This document shows positions 1-11,600 of a stretch of 42,500 bases of DNA, piece after piece. Numbering within the stretch: the first letter of the stretch is position 1; every line of letters starts with the position of its first letter. The position numbers and the translations under genes were made by a program. The stretch covers positions 1-42,500 of the forward strand of contig CASHSZ010000015.1 in the NCBI GenBank assembly GCA_949358305.1, given 5' to 3'. Origin of the DNA: Strigamia acuminata. Taxonomy: Eukaryota > Arthropoda > Chilopoda > Geophilomorpha > Linotaeniidae. The notes beneath the pieces are model-generated. The model was not told the DNA's origin. It did not search any database and saw only the letters and a list, made by a program, of their open reading frames with translations.

Positions 1-197
1 TTGATGTCCAAAGAAAACGGACACTCGAACACATACGGCTGAAAATATATTGCAATATATTATAAATGTATTTTGAAATGCATTATGAAATGCACGAATA
101 CCGGTAATATATTAAAATTATGCAAATATTGGTTGGGCCGCAAATATCGGTTGGGCCGCATCCACAGCCATCCTGGGCTGCGGGTTGGACACCTCTG
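1..197. mobile_element. hAT-like DNA transposon, right terminal fragment
   Basis: The sequence ends at 186-197 with TGGACACCTCTG, whose reverse complement CAGAGGTGTCCA is typical of hAT terminal repeats. A GGGCTGCGGGT segment just inside is also common in such ends. Two direct copies of an 18-bp unit (TTGGGCCGCAAATAT type) lie at about 126-158. The left terminus is outside the window, so the expected 8-bp target duplication (tgttagaa at 198-205) cannot be confirmed. No transposase coding sequence is visible. Confidence 0.45.
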
Positions 198-1856
198 TGT
201 TAGAACATGGATAAGGGATAGATAAAGAATTAAATACTTACAAGTTAGTCTAACTTTGAGGAAAAAAAAGTTTCAATTGATACTAGTATTCTAAGCCACA
301 ATAAAAATTATGGGTCCTAATGACAACTAGCATGGAACGGTTTATTAAATTTGCACTGAATAAGAAAACATTAAAAAAGATTCAAAGGGGGCACGGTAGT
401 AATAGTGCCGAAATGTAGAACTACATAGAGAGGGAATTGTTTGTTGTATTTTTAGTGCCATCTCTTGATGAGAAATGCTTTCTATTGTGGCACTGTTTAC
501 TCCTGGAATTGTTTTCTATCGCGGTATTGCTTATTCTGGTTATTATTTCCATCACATAAATAAATGGTGGTTTCGTCCTAAATGTAGTTCTACGTCAAAA
601 CCTCTTTACATTCCCAAGACCTTTTCTGTATTTTTTAGCGGTCTGGCCGTATCTTTGCATTAAATTTATTTGTTGCATTTGAGTCCTGGCGGTTTGGCTA
701 GAATTCAAGAGTCGATACACATGCTAAATGAAACTAACACATTAATGAGTGTTTTAAATTCTATCATACATGATCATAATTGTCAATTCCGTTACCATAG
801 TTGTTTCGATCGAAAGTTAAGCGAACAAGATAGCATCAAATATTCATTCTCAAACGAACAAAAGAATTGAGATCAACACTTTCCTTCTTTAGAAAGTAAG
901 CACGCACTGTTTCGCGTAGCTGACCTGATAAATGTTCCACATATTTGACCTCATAAACAATGAGCGACAATGCTACCATAAAACTTCAAATTGCGGCCCG
1001 GCGTGCAAATAAAAACGGCGTGCTTGTGCACTTATAAGCCGTGTGAAAACATATAAACTCAATAATTAAAAATATAAAACGATTTCTTTAATAATACCTG
1101 ATATTTAGAGTCCTAAACATGAAATATAGCAGCATAACATCTCTCTCTCGAGGTAGTCGCCATGTTGGAAAGTGAACAATACATAAAGGATACTCTAGTG
1201 TCGTAAAGTGTAAACGAAAATTGGAAAATACATTGAATTAACAGCAAACATTAAGCAAAGCATGATACTTCATGCTAGAATTAAGCAGAACAATAATATA
1301 TACCAAAATTGACATAACTAAGCAATAAATGAATGTGGAATACTTGTATAAGTGGAAATACACATCGTAATATCATTAGAAATTATACTATATACGAATC
1401 TATATCGAATTGAATATAAACCCGGTCTCAAAGACCAACATAGTTTGTGTGAACAGCGAACATGAACATGAACACGTTCCCAATTCCTCGAACGAGTTGC
1501 AACACTGCTTCTTAGACCCTAAGTGACCATTCATCACAAACAATTTGGCAAAACAATAGAATCACTCAAACTCCAACTCTGTTCTCATTGTTCAGCAACA
1601 CAATTTCGCCCATCAGGAATTGTAAAAGTGTAGAAAAGATAAAGAACAAAAAACTTACTTACCTCATTAAATTGCTGAAATCTGCCAGTCTGCCCCTACA
1701 GTCCACAATGGTTAAAAATAAGAAGAAATTTAACATTTCCTTCTCTCAATCTTGGATCTAGCCACTTTATTACGACACTATGGCTGAAACAAATTGATGG
1801 TGATGGTATTTATCACCAGACGATGTGCTCAATAATTCACATAAACAACTAAAAAA
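198..1856. other. AT-rich region without a recognised gene
   Basis: No ORF here resembles a known family. Short open frames at 475-663 and 670-870 lack splice or codon support. A possible 33-nt minus-strand exon at 1663-1695, bounded by TAG and GTAAGTAAG, is too short to support. I regard this as intergenic or intronic host DNA. Confidence 0.4.
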
Positions 1857-1860
1857 AGTG
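1857..1860. repeat. Target site duplication (left) of the gypsy element
   Basis: AGTG directly precedes the left LTR and is repeated at 18163-18166 directly after the right LTR. A 4-bp duplication is usual for Ty3/gypsy integration and fixes the element's borders. Confidence 0.8.
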
Positions 1861-3571
1861 TGTGACGATGACCTTTCGATGACGCTATCCGCTCAAAATG
1901 TGTATTTTGGCATAACAAGCTAGTCTATCTATTCAGTAGTTGAGAGATAGGATTGACAAAACCTAAAGTGTGAACTGGGTAAAATAATGACACATGCGGT
2001 TATCAAGACATAACATGTTTATTGATATATAAATATAATCACCGTGAAGTGATTATATTAATCAATTTGCATGAAATACCATTATACAGTAACTATGCCG
2101 ACAATTGGCTGCATAAATTGGTCGATTAACTATACATACAGTCGCCTAAACGGCGCTATGATAATATCAAGTCGGCTTCATCGGGTCGGTAAGATGTCGT
2201 CTGAATCGGATGATTATTTGGTCCTAGTTGTACATCGGGGTCTGGTTCAAATCTGTAATGAAAAGGTTAGTATCCGAGGACTTCCGGTTGACGGTATCTG
2301 CATCGCCACAAACTTGGGGCGGTTATTGGTTTAAATGGCTTGTGAGAGCCATTTACCAATTGACCTCTTATAAATGTTTTAAGACATTTATAATTGGTGT
2401 GATACGTCAAATTGGTTCTTCATACGAGAGTAAACTGTTGCGAGTTTACAATCATAACTTCTGGTTCCGTGTAATGGATGTATTTATTAGAGTATTACTT
2501 TTCAGTAAATACTCGTAATAATTCTGCTTACATAAAGTTGGCAATTTAGCTACACATTTACTGGCAAGTCAATGCTAATGTAGCTAGTCTTCAGTTTTGT
2601 ACAGTTCTGGAAGAAGTATCCGTGTTTATGCACAATGTTGAGTTGTGACATAAACTAGCTGGGGATTTAATCTAACTAAACTTTTCCGAGTTTAGTTATT
2701 TCAACCCTAATGTTACATTTTCGACACGCTGTTCGGCAGCCGTGGTTTACTGTAACTGGCAGGCCTTGTGGAACACTTGTTGAATTATATCCGGCCCGAC
2801 GGGATTCTTACTACTCATCGCCGCGACCTGATCTCCTCACGGCCACACAGCCGTCATCGGGCACCCGGACATGGAGGCATCATATCACCCATCTCCACGT
2901 CAAGTGTACGTCGTATGTATGTTCTCATAGGCCCGCAGTATAAGGAGCATTGGCTGCGCAATCAACAGGCAAGCTTGTGTTTGCGCAATCAACATAACAC
3001 CGAAGTAGTAGAAAGGGCTCAAGAAAACATATAGTCAAAATATCTGGTCAAGAGCGAGCTACTTCCTGTTGCAAGGAAGTATATACTCGGGGAAAACAAT
3101 AGCTTGGCCATTGCTCCAATGAGAGCAATGGTCCTGCAAATCCCCCCAATCACTGGTCCAGGTGATGGGATACTCAGGACACATTTTCAGTCCAGGTGGT
3201 CATCAGGGCAGACCATAGCTCTCTGCTAGGTCGGGACAGGAACTGGATAGCGAGGAACACTTTTGGATTAAGTCTTTCAACTTGATCCGCGGGGGTCCAC
3301 GCTTGGAGCAGGTGCGAGGGGGAGATTTAATCCCCTAGGCCTAGTTTTGGGGTAACTTTGCAGAGTTACCACAAAACAACCTAATATCTATATTTATTGC
3401 CATAAACATAAGATAACGTTGATTCTCTGCCTTAAAATCACATAAAAGTTGTATTTTATGTGGTTTTACGTCAAGTGACAAATTCTATTCGAATTTGCCG
3501 CTTTTGGTCGTCAGCGCCATCTATTGGCGTAATTTGTTGCTATATCGATGAGCGACTGCATGATCGTCATA
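1861..3571 (-). repeat. 3' LTR of the gypsy element
   Basis: 1,711 bp, matching 16452-18162 with about seven substitutions noticed by eye. On the plus strand it starts TGTGACGATG and ends GATCGTCATA. The termini are imperfect inverted repeats and are not the usual TG...CA pair. It is packed with short perfect hairpins, for example an 11-bp stem at 2032-2059, an 8-bp stem at 2333-2354, and 9-bp stems at 2369-2392, 2674-2697, 3108-3131 and 3439-3462, all with six-base loops. Short ORFs inside it are identical in both LTRs and have no coding support. Confidence 0.93.
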
Positions 3572-3581
3572 CGTCCCCCTT
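3572..3581 (-). promoter_or_regulatory. Polypurine tract
   Basis: The minus strand reads AAGGGGGACG immediately upstream of the 3' LTR. This is the expected position and composition of the plus-strand DNA primer of an LTR retrotransposon. Confidence 0.7.
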
Positions 3582-4422
3582 AATCACTGAAATTATGTAA
3601 ATAATTACACGTGATTCTGCCTATAATCGTCTCGATATACGACACTGTTCATCATGGATCAGCAACGTTACGTATTTTGTGAGAAATACGGATCGTCGGC
3701 AAAATATAACATCGAGTGAGGGCTTATTCAACTCATATTACATTTCTCGTTTATTAAACTAATTAATAACTTGGACTAGCTCATTAAAAGTTTATAAAAC
3801 CGGTAACTCTGTGCCGAATTAATAATATATTTTATACAAAATATATTATTATCGCCGCATGACATCATCTTGAGTGTACTGAATAATTTTTTCAATCATT
3901 GTTAAATGCTCAAAGAAATTGTTTTATTTATCATTTCAAAAAATTGTTAATTTTCCAGAAACGTAAACAAAACATCACACACAAAAATATCTTGAGAATG
4001 ACATATATTAATTGAAATTGTTTCAAATTCAAAAAAAATAAAGGCTATACTGATTTTTAGTTAACATTTTGGTTAAAAAATGGAAAAATAAAATATCACG
4101 GGTTAAATTATTTTGTTCAACTTATAAAAATTGACAAAACCAAAAAATCTTCAAATTACGTATCCGTTAGGATTTGTAGAAACAACACGAAAAAAGTTTT
4201 ATCACAAAATTAGTTCGGTTAAAATGTTGACTCTTATAGTTGTCCATCATTGTTGTTAATATCAAAAGGAATAAAGTTTTTTAACAATTAGTTCTTTTTA
4301 GATGAAAACAAACACGACACCAACTCGAAGAATGATTAGTTTTGATCGCCTGAACAGGCTAAAAAACTCAACTCGACAAATATCGTCCGACACGACGCGA
4401 TGCGTGGACGTAACCTCTTTAT
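3582..4422. other. Noncoding 3' region of the gypsy element
   Basis: AT-rich, without a credible ORF. It holds a 14-bp perfect stem with a 4-base loop at 3820-3851 and a 7-bp stem with loop TGTGAG at 3671-3690. The same TGTGAG loop closes the LTR hairpin at 2333-2354. Confidence 0.6.
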
Positions 4423-6228
4423 CTAAATGACAGGGCTCTGGCGGCCATCTTCCTTTTCTCCATCGTCCTTCTTGCTTGGTTCAGGGTCGGTGCTCTCGTC
4501 AATGACAAGTTTCGACGAGTCTTCCGACGAACTTCTCGGCAATGAAACTGCTTCTCTCGGGGAAATCCCTCTTGAAGTGCTCGGTTTACCAATTCTGGCC
4601 GCGTAACTATCGGGTAGTGGGCGCAGGCTATCGATAGGAGGGTCCTTGGCGTGTCGTTCTTGGTTGTAAACCTCTTCAGCCGTTGGTAGTTCGACGCTCC
4701 AATCTGCACGGATATGGATGGCGGCGGGAAGCTGGCTAACACGCTCCAACAATCGTGCCCATATGTGCTCCAGCACTGAAAAGGGTTCGCGGCGCAAAGG
4801 ATTCATAATCCATCTCATGACTAAGATGGGCAGCTGGTAGTAGACGTTACGCTTCTGATTCATACGTCGGGAGATGTCCAGAGCGGCTTCTCTGATGATG
4901 GGAGTGTAGTGCTTAATCTCACACTCGGCCGCGTGTTCATTCGTGATGCCTGCCGGGACCACGAAAGGATACGCAGTCACAACGGATTTCAATGCCGGCA
5001 ACTTCTTGGCTGGTGGACCTGGTGGAGGCGTTGTCACTTCTGAGCTTGCTTTCGGGGATTCCACGGGAGTAGGAATCTTGGACGAAACGCCTGCTTGAGT
5101 TGTTTCGCACAGGGTCTTCACCTCGGTAACGGGAGTCGTGATTAGTAGGGCGGCTTGCTTCACCTCCTGCTCCTCGTTCGCACGCTTAGCTTTCAAGCTC
5201 AGCTGTGCGAGGGTGCGCACCTCATCTTGTGTCCAGGTTGTTACCGTATAGCCCCCGGGTCGGTGATTATCCACGATAAATCGCGGATCTACCAAAATTA
5301 CCTCTCCTAAATGGGAGTGGATAACTTGGCAGGGGTCACAGGTAGACCATATACGGGGTTCAGGCCGCGCGATCCCCATCACGGTGAACGGCAAAACGTT
5401 GTCGTTCCAGGGTGTAATTTTCTCCCGTATCTTCCAACCGGAGCAGTTCGGGCATAACATGGCGTGACTGCCTTGGATGATTCCGATGGCCCAACCTCCC
5501 CCGTTGCAAAACGGACAGGTCACCTCGGTCCTCTCGTCATATGGAATACGACATTTCGGCAAGATTACGTTGACGGCCTGCTCCACTTGCTCCCGACGTT
5601 CTTTCTTGGTTCCAACGAGCGGGGCGGCTTTCTTGAGTTCCTTTACTATCGCGGTCGTGGCTGCGTCCATCTTCTCCTTTGGAGGGGCAGGCGTGGGTTG
5701 AACCGGAGTAGGTTTGGAAACCTTCCTCGGGTCCTCTTTTTTTGGCACATGTTGGCTGCGGGAATTCTTCGATCGATATTCTGTCCAATTGGAGCTGGTG
5801 CTCGCCTTAGCTGGTTCCGACTTCTGGGAGGGGTAGTGGTAAACTACGCGTGGTCTTTCAGCCAGAGGTCGTGGCGGCTCGTTCTCGGAGTGAAAGTAAG
5901 GCCGATAAGGGTGGCTGCTACTCCAGGCCTGGTGACTGGTTCGCTCCCGTGAATGTGACGAGGAATGAGAAGTGGACGGTCGATCCCATGTGTCGTCTTC
6001 TACCGTGACACGGAGTGTGCTTTTCTTTGAAGACGATCCTGTCGACTCGGACGACTTCACCAACTTCTTCAGGTAATCTGGCAACTCCTTATTTCTTGCT
6101 TTGGCCCAATCCATGATTGCTTGAGCGCATTCCGTTCCGGAAGAGGAGCTTCCTGCCGACTCGGCTGATTTCAACAACTTTCTCAAGTAGTCGGGCAGCT
6201 CCTTTCCTCGCGCCTTGGCCCAATCCAT
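4423..6228 (-). CDS. Extra 3' ORF of the gypsy element, unknown CxxC protein
   Basis: This 601-residue ORF lies downstream of pol, where errantivirus-like elements carry env, but I see no signal peptide, no membrane span and no envelope-like fusion segment. The N-terminus holds two copies of a module with core DWAKAR-KELPDYL-KL separated by a serine-rich linker. A basic, proline/serine-rich stretch follows. Around residues 236-265 there is a paired CxxC motif (CPFCNGGG ... CPNCSG) likely to bind zinc. The C-terminal third is less biased. The first repeat module begins before the methionine at 6228, in the same open frame (QAI precedes both copies), and the frame stays open to about 6388. The real N-terminus is therefore probably added by splicing to the acceptor at 6375-6376. 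Function is unknown; an RNA-binding or Gag-accessory role is a guess. Confidence 0.75.
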   Translation of the reverse strand: MDWAKARGKELPDYLRKLLKSAESAGSSSSGTECAQAIMDWAKARNKELPDYLKKLVKSSESTGSSSKKSTLRVTVEDDTWDRPSTSHSSSHSRERTSHQAWSSSHPYRPYFHSENEPPRPLAERPRVVYHYPSQKSEPAKASTSSNWTEYRSKNSRSQHVPKKEDPRKVSKPTPVQPTPAPPKEKMDAATTAIVKELKKAAPLVGTKKERREQVEQAVNVILPKCRIPYDERTEVTCPFCNGGGWAIGIIQGSHAMLCPNCSGWKIREKITPWNDNVLPFTVMGIARPEPRIWSTCDPCQVIHSHLGEVILVDPRFIVDNHRPGGYTVTTWTQDEVRTLAQLSLKAKRANEEQEVKQAALLITTPVTEVKTLCETTQAGVSSKIPTPVESPKASSEVTTPPPGPPAKKLPALKSVVTAYPFVVPAGITNEHAAECEIKHYTPIIREAALDISRRMNQKRNVYYQLPILVMRWIMNPLRREPFSVLEHIWARLLERVSQLPAAIHIRADWSVELPTAEEVYNQERHAKDPPIDSLRPLPDSYAARIGKPSTSRGISPREAVSLPRSSSEDSSKLVIDESTDPEPSKKDDGEKEDGRQSPVI

Positions 6229-6373
6229 AATCGCTTGAGTGCCATCTGTCCTTGGTGTTACTTCATTTCGGGACGGTCTTCCGCGTTCGGGACTTGAGTC
6301 GCCTGAGGTAGACGAGTGGTCGTAATGGACGTGGCGACGTTTATTTGGTGACCTACGTGGCCCTCGATCCTTT

Positions 6374-6376
6374 CCT
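6374..6376 (-). promoter_or_regulatory. Candidate 3' splice site for the extra ORF
   Basis: On the minus strand the sequence reads ...CTCGAATTTAG|GAAAGG. The exon would start at 6374 in the frame of the 601-residue ORF and would include the start of its first repeat module. A spliced subgenomic mRNA is known for third ORFs of gypsy-type elements. I could not identify the matching donor. Confidence 0.35.
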
Positions 6377-6388
6377 AAATTCGAGAAA

Positions 6389-7560
6389 TCACATCAAATG
6401 AATTAAAGTTATCGAAAAATAACTTAATCCAGATGAATCGCCGATACTTAATACATTTATCGTGACATAAACATATAAATACCAACAAGTCACCAATAAT
6501 TAATGCCTTTATTGTAAAATAAATGTATTAATTCAAATAAACCGCTAACATTCTAATATATTTATTGTGGAATAAATATATTAAGTCCTCCTTCCTGAAT
6601 ATTCTCTTTAGAGAGATTGGAATATTAAATAGGGGAGTTACTCCGTCTATATTCTGATCAATACTGCTAATCTTTGAACAATTAACGTATATTTAAACTG
6701 TGAAGTTTAAATATTCAAATTGAACATTGAACATTTTTATTCTACGTAATTTCCCTTTTCAGGAAAGGTCCGTAATATCACAAATATTGCCTTATAATCG
6801 ACTAATAAATTTAACAATTTAATTTAACCGATTAGACGACGATAATTCGGACAACAAATTTCCTCAACATAGGTTTAATAGATGGCGAACGCCCTCTAGC
6901 GAGGATTTTCTGTACCTCGTAACATGACTTGGCGAGTTTTTATCTTTCTAGATAAATTCTCGAGTTAATGGCGGTGTATTTGAATATTTTTACATACAAA
7001 ATAGCACTTTACCACTCATTGTTGAATCTTTTGTTCGTAACTTCGTTGAAAATCACGAAAAATCTCTTCCGCTGACGTAGTTGTGCTCGCACCGTTGAAT
7101 GACGGACGTAGTTTCCTAACAGAATGTGGTTAGAGACTTAATTCTTTAGGAATAAGATTAAACTTATCGTTAAATAAATTTAACTTACTACGAAACCTCG
7201 TTGTTCGTTCCAACAAGCGCGTATTAACGTCCGGTGTCGGTGACTGTCGAATAAATTCGACGAGGCGAAGTTTTCCGGGCCTAAACCCACGTGGTTTAGC
7301 TACGAAGTTTGGGCAAACCTCCTAACTAAAATAAAACCGAATAAAAGTTGTCTTTTTCGAGACTTGTGTAAATTAATTCACTCACAATTTATCCGATTTT
7401 TCGCGTTGACAGAAAACTTTACGAGATGACCAATTGTTAAGCGATGTGTCAGCTGTAGTGGAACTAACGAGAGTGAGTTCACAGGTCAACCTCAAAGCAG
7501 GTGTCTATTTTTTAGACCGAGCTCTGTGATTGGTTGATGACTCATTTACACTATCTTGTT
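6389..7560. other. Spacer between pol and extra ORF, hairpin-rich
   Basis: AT-rich and noncoding. Perfect stem-loops include a 12-bp stem with loop TGTGGA at 6554-6583 and a 10-bp stem with loop TGTGAA at 6689-6714. Less perfect ones occur around 6503-6532 and 6600-6630. The texture is the same as in the LTRs and leader. Confidence 0.6.
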
Positions 7561-7800
7561 TTAAAAATAGCATGGATGAGTCGTCTCTTCAAAGTAGAGG
7601 TGTGCATGTTTCGTGAAATAAATATTCTTTTCGGAAATGCTTATTTCTTGCATTTTTTGCACGAAATCATCGCTAAATTGTCGATTAGGCTTAGGAGTTC
7701 GTTTAGAACGTCTTTCAGCCCGTAATAATTTTTTATTTCTTCTCTTTATATGTTCAAGTTCGTTATTTTCGATAACTCCCTCAACGACTTCGTCCGGGGG
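7561..7800 (-). pseudogene. Disconnected C-terminal end of gypsy pol
   Basis: This basic C-terminal segment (about 80 residues, rich in K/R, ending at a stop at 7561) is separated from the rest of pol by the MITE at 7801-8693. The target duplication CCCCCGGA (minus strand) lies in the same codon phase on both sides, so the segment was the original in-frame end of the polyprotein, downstream of the integrase and its GPW-containing region. It now lacks a start codon of its own. It is probably not translated unless a ribosome initiates within the MITE. Confidence 0.85.
7793..7800. repeat. MITE target site duplication, left copy
   Basis: TCCGGGGG, repeated at 8694-8701. An 8-bp duplication is characteristic of hAT-superfamily insertion. 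Confidence 0.9.
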
Positions 7801-7973
7801 TAAGCTTGTAATCGGATCGGATCGGATCGGATTTCTGGCCAATCCGCATCCGATCCGAAAATAGTGCGGATCGAAAAATGCGGATCCGCATCCGATCCGC
7901 ATGCCCAGATCGGCCTATGCGATCCGATCCGATCCGATCCGCAATCAATCCGCGGATTGCGGATCAATTGCGG

Positions 7974-8010
<37 letters not shown>

Positions 8011-8693
8011 TTTTTTTTTGGCGCAAACAACACACAGCCATGTTAGCCACTACTCCCTGCTTGAACAATTAAATTCCCCATTCAAAATTACTTAAAATCG
8101 AGAAAATAAACAAAAAAAAGCCCAACCGGCGCACGCAGCCAGCGATGAATAAACGTTTATTAAACGATAAAAAAAAGACCGAAACCGAACCGGGCGACTA
8201 AACACCCGCCTTTTTCTCGTTCTCCCGTCAACATTACAAACCTGTATGTCTTCGCCGGTGCCGTTGGGTGGGGAGAGACGGAGAAACAGGTCGGGCGACG
8301 ATCGACGGCGTCAGGCGACGATCGGCGGCGTCGGGAGAAGGGCGTTGGGCCCTACGCTTATGAATTAATCATGACCGGTGAAAGAGAAAAAGGCAGGTGT
8401 TTAGTCGCCCGGTTCGGTTTTAGGCCTTTTTGATTGTTTGTTAGTCGCTGCGTGCGCCGGTTGGCTTTTTTTTGTTTATTTTCTCGTTTTTAACAAAGTG
8501 AAAAAAATTTGCGGATTGTTCGGATCAATCCGCGGATTTGGCCAATCCGATCCGCGGATTGGTTGCGCGGATTAGCCACCCGTCCGATCCGCAAGCGAAT
8601 CCGCAGGCGGATCATTTAAAAGAATCCGCATCCGCATCCGATCCGATCCGATCCGCGGATTTGCGGATCCAATCCGATCCGATTACAAGCTTA
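7801..8693. mobile_element. hAT-type foldback MITE inserted in gypsy pol
   Basis: 893 bp with inverted termini: it starts TAAGCTTGTAATCGGATCGG and ends CCGATCCGATTACAAGCTTA. Both subterminal zones are dense in GATCCG/CGGATT motifs (7810-7975 and 8515-8690). An inner inverted pair (about 8097-8140 against 8447-8487) makes nearly the whole element a foldback. There is no transposase ORF, so it depends on a hAT transposase elsewhere. The 8-bp flanking duplication TCCGGGGG is perfect, and the interrupted host ORF confirms the exact borders. A long poly-T tract lies at about 7979-8020. Confidence 0.92.
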
Positions 8694-11600
8694 TCCGGGG
8701 GTTGGAGAATATCGTTTTCGACGGTATCCTCCGTTTCCATGGGGACAACGTCTTCTTCTGCCTGTTGCGAGGCAGGGAAGTGTTCGTCCATCCAATTTGG
8801 TGTTGGATGAATCCCCTCACTGCCTTCAGTTTGGTTTTCCGACCAAGCTTCAACCGGAAATGACGGGATATAAGGTGACAAATCCTGGATATTAATTGAT
8901 TTCTCAATTGATCCATCGGCAACTTTTCGTAATGAATACGAGCCTCGTTTTAATACTGCTGTGATTTCCCAGGGGCCGTCTCGCTTTTCGGCGAAACTAG
9001 CGGTGATTCCCTTTTCTTTATTTGACAATATATGTGTAGCTTTCCAGACTAGATCGCCAACAGCATACTGACAAATGTGATATTTGTTGCGGTGAATCTT
9101 GTCATGTCGGACATAATTCTCCTGGATTTTCCGGTGCATTTCTTGATGTGCTCTTCTAAGCACATCCAGCATGCCATGTACGTATTCTTCGGGTTTGTTT
9201 TTATCAAACTTTACCCCGTGTTCCACCATACGTGGATCGAATGGTAGTGGTACCGTTCTTCCCGTGTTCAGCATCATCGGGCTAAATCCGGTTGCATCCG
9301 AGATGGCCGTTCTCGTGGCAAACGCGAATTCGTTCAAGAATCGTGGCCAGTGAGAGTGCACATCAGAATAAATTGCCAGCATCATCTTCAAGTCACGGTT
9401 AGCCCTTTCTGTCGGGTTAGCCGAGGCATGATAGAGGCTGACATGTGCCATGTCTATGTGATGTTTTTTACAAAAATCACTATAGACAGTAGACACGAAT
9501 TGTCTTCCATTATCCGACAATATCTTTTTGGGGTAACCCCAACGATGAAAAACGTCACTCATCTTGTTGACAATGCTCTCGCTAGAGGCCTTTGTCAACG
9601 CGAATACTTCAACCCATTTGGTGCAATGGTCTATTATCACTAATATCCATTGTAACTTCGATCGACCAGCGGGCTTGGGGCCCATCAAGTCGATACTCAC
9701 GGTTTCCCATGGATTCGTCATATTATGCGGCGTGTAAGCCGCTCGATGTTTTCGGTGCTGGCTCGGCTTGTACTGCTGGCAATGCGGGCAACCACGGACA
9801 TAGTTGCGCGTATCCCTAGTCATCTTTGGCCAGTAATAAATGAGCTTCGCTCTTTCCAGAGTCTTGCTCATACCTGCATGTCCACAAAGGGGGTGACCGT
9901 GACAGGCAAATAAAGCTCTTCTTACAAGAGATTTAGGAATCACGGCCTTAAATCCATTTCCGGAGTCGTTCAACTCCTCTTCAAAGGTGGGACGGAAGAA
10001 AATGAGCATTTTACTACCGTCCTCCCCACTTTCATCCAAACAGTATCCAGCTATGGTATTTAGCCAGTCTAGATCTGTCTCTAATTCTTGATCTTCCTCA
10101 CTTAACTTCAAGTGGGCCATAATCTTTTTACAATCATCATCCAATAATTGTTCTGCGATTATTTCGGCTCGGGTTGGGGGAACTTGATTTAGTACATCGG
10201 TTAATGCACTAAATACTGTTGTTTGATGTTTCGTTTTGCCTTTCTCATTCACTTCCCCCTTTTCTCCAGAATTATTTGAATTTTCTTCATTTAATTCGGA
10301 GAAATCGTTAAAACGAACATTCACATTCGTTAGAAAGTGACGTCGTCCTTCTACTGGAATGACTTGAGTTTTCTTATTACCGGTCCATAGAGGATAGAAT
10401 TGATTAATTTCTACCGGCTCAATGTAGTCGGTAATAGGCGTGTCCATCGCAGATAACGGCGCTCTTGAAAGAGCGTCGGCTACCTGGTTCAGGGCGCCTT
10501 TTCTGAACACAATCTTGAATGCTCCGCACTGGATTTTTACTGCCCAGCGACCAAATCGGCCGGATGGTTCTGGCGTTCTCATTAGCCAGCCTAACGCTTG
10601 CGCATCCGACTCCAGCGTGAACGTCGTGTATTCCAAGTATGGGCGGAAGCGATCAACTGCCCACACAACTGCCAAACATTCCAGTTCGGGAGTGGAATAA
10701 CGTTCTTCAGCCCCTCGTAAAACTCGGCTCGCATAAGCAACGGGTTTTGGGACCATCATCATTTTCTGTGTTTTTTCGTTAAACACTTCGACATCCTGGC
10801 AGAGGACTGCACCGAGCCCTGTATGGGACGCGTCAGTCATTACTAACATAGGTTTTGACATATCGGGCATATGCAAAACTTGTTTTTTATCGCACAAAAT
10901 CTCTTTGATTTTCTCAAATGCGTCTATCTGTTCCTTACCCCACACAAAAGCAGCATTGTTATGCATGATTGAGGTGAGTGGTCGAGCGATATCCGCATGT
11001 TTAGGAATAAACTTCCTAAAGAAATTGGACAGACCATGAAACCTCTGTATATCCTTTGAACAGGTGGGTTTGGGGAATTCCTTGACTGACTTGATTTTGT
11101 CGGGGTCAGCATTCAAACCTTCCGGTGTGATATAATGACCCAAGAACTTTAGTGAAGTTCTCCCAAATTTTGATTTGGCTTTGTTGATTGTTAAATTAGC
11201 TTTATGGAGCTTTTCTAACACGTCCTTCACGTCATCCAGATGTTGCTTCCAGGAGTGGGAAAAAATGATTAAATCATCCAAGTAGACGAGGACATGCTTA
11301 TGCAGCGAGTCACCCATCACTCGGCTCATCAAGTTCTGGAAAGAACACGGAGCATTGCAAAGACCAAAGGGCATCCTTTTAAATTGATAGTTTCCCTTTG
11401 GTGTGTAGAAGGCAGTTTTACAACGATCCTCCTCTTGCATCTCCATTTGATGATATCCCTGCGTTAGATCTAATGATGTGAAATACTTGGCCTTATTCGT
11501 ACTGTGGATCAACAGGTCGATACTAGGCATTTGTATTGTGTCGAGTTCCGTAATTGCATTAAGCCAACGATAATCGATGCAGAGTCGATATTTGCCATTG

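Noticed and set aside
1663-1695. A 33-nt minus-strand exon with good TAG/GTAAGTAAG borders
   Set aside because: No neighbouring exons or recognisable protein; too short to stand alone.
2071-3034. Small ORFs within the LTR, conserved in both copies
   Set aside because: Conservation only reflects LTR duplication by reverse transcription; the sequence is hairpin-rich and the ORFs are antisense to the element's transcript.
4423-6228. Envelope gene
   Set aside because: No signal peptide, membrane anchor, cleavage site or fusion-like segment is visible; the protein is basic and low complexity with a CxxC pair.
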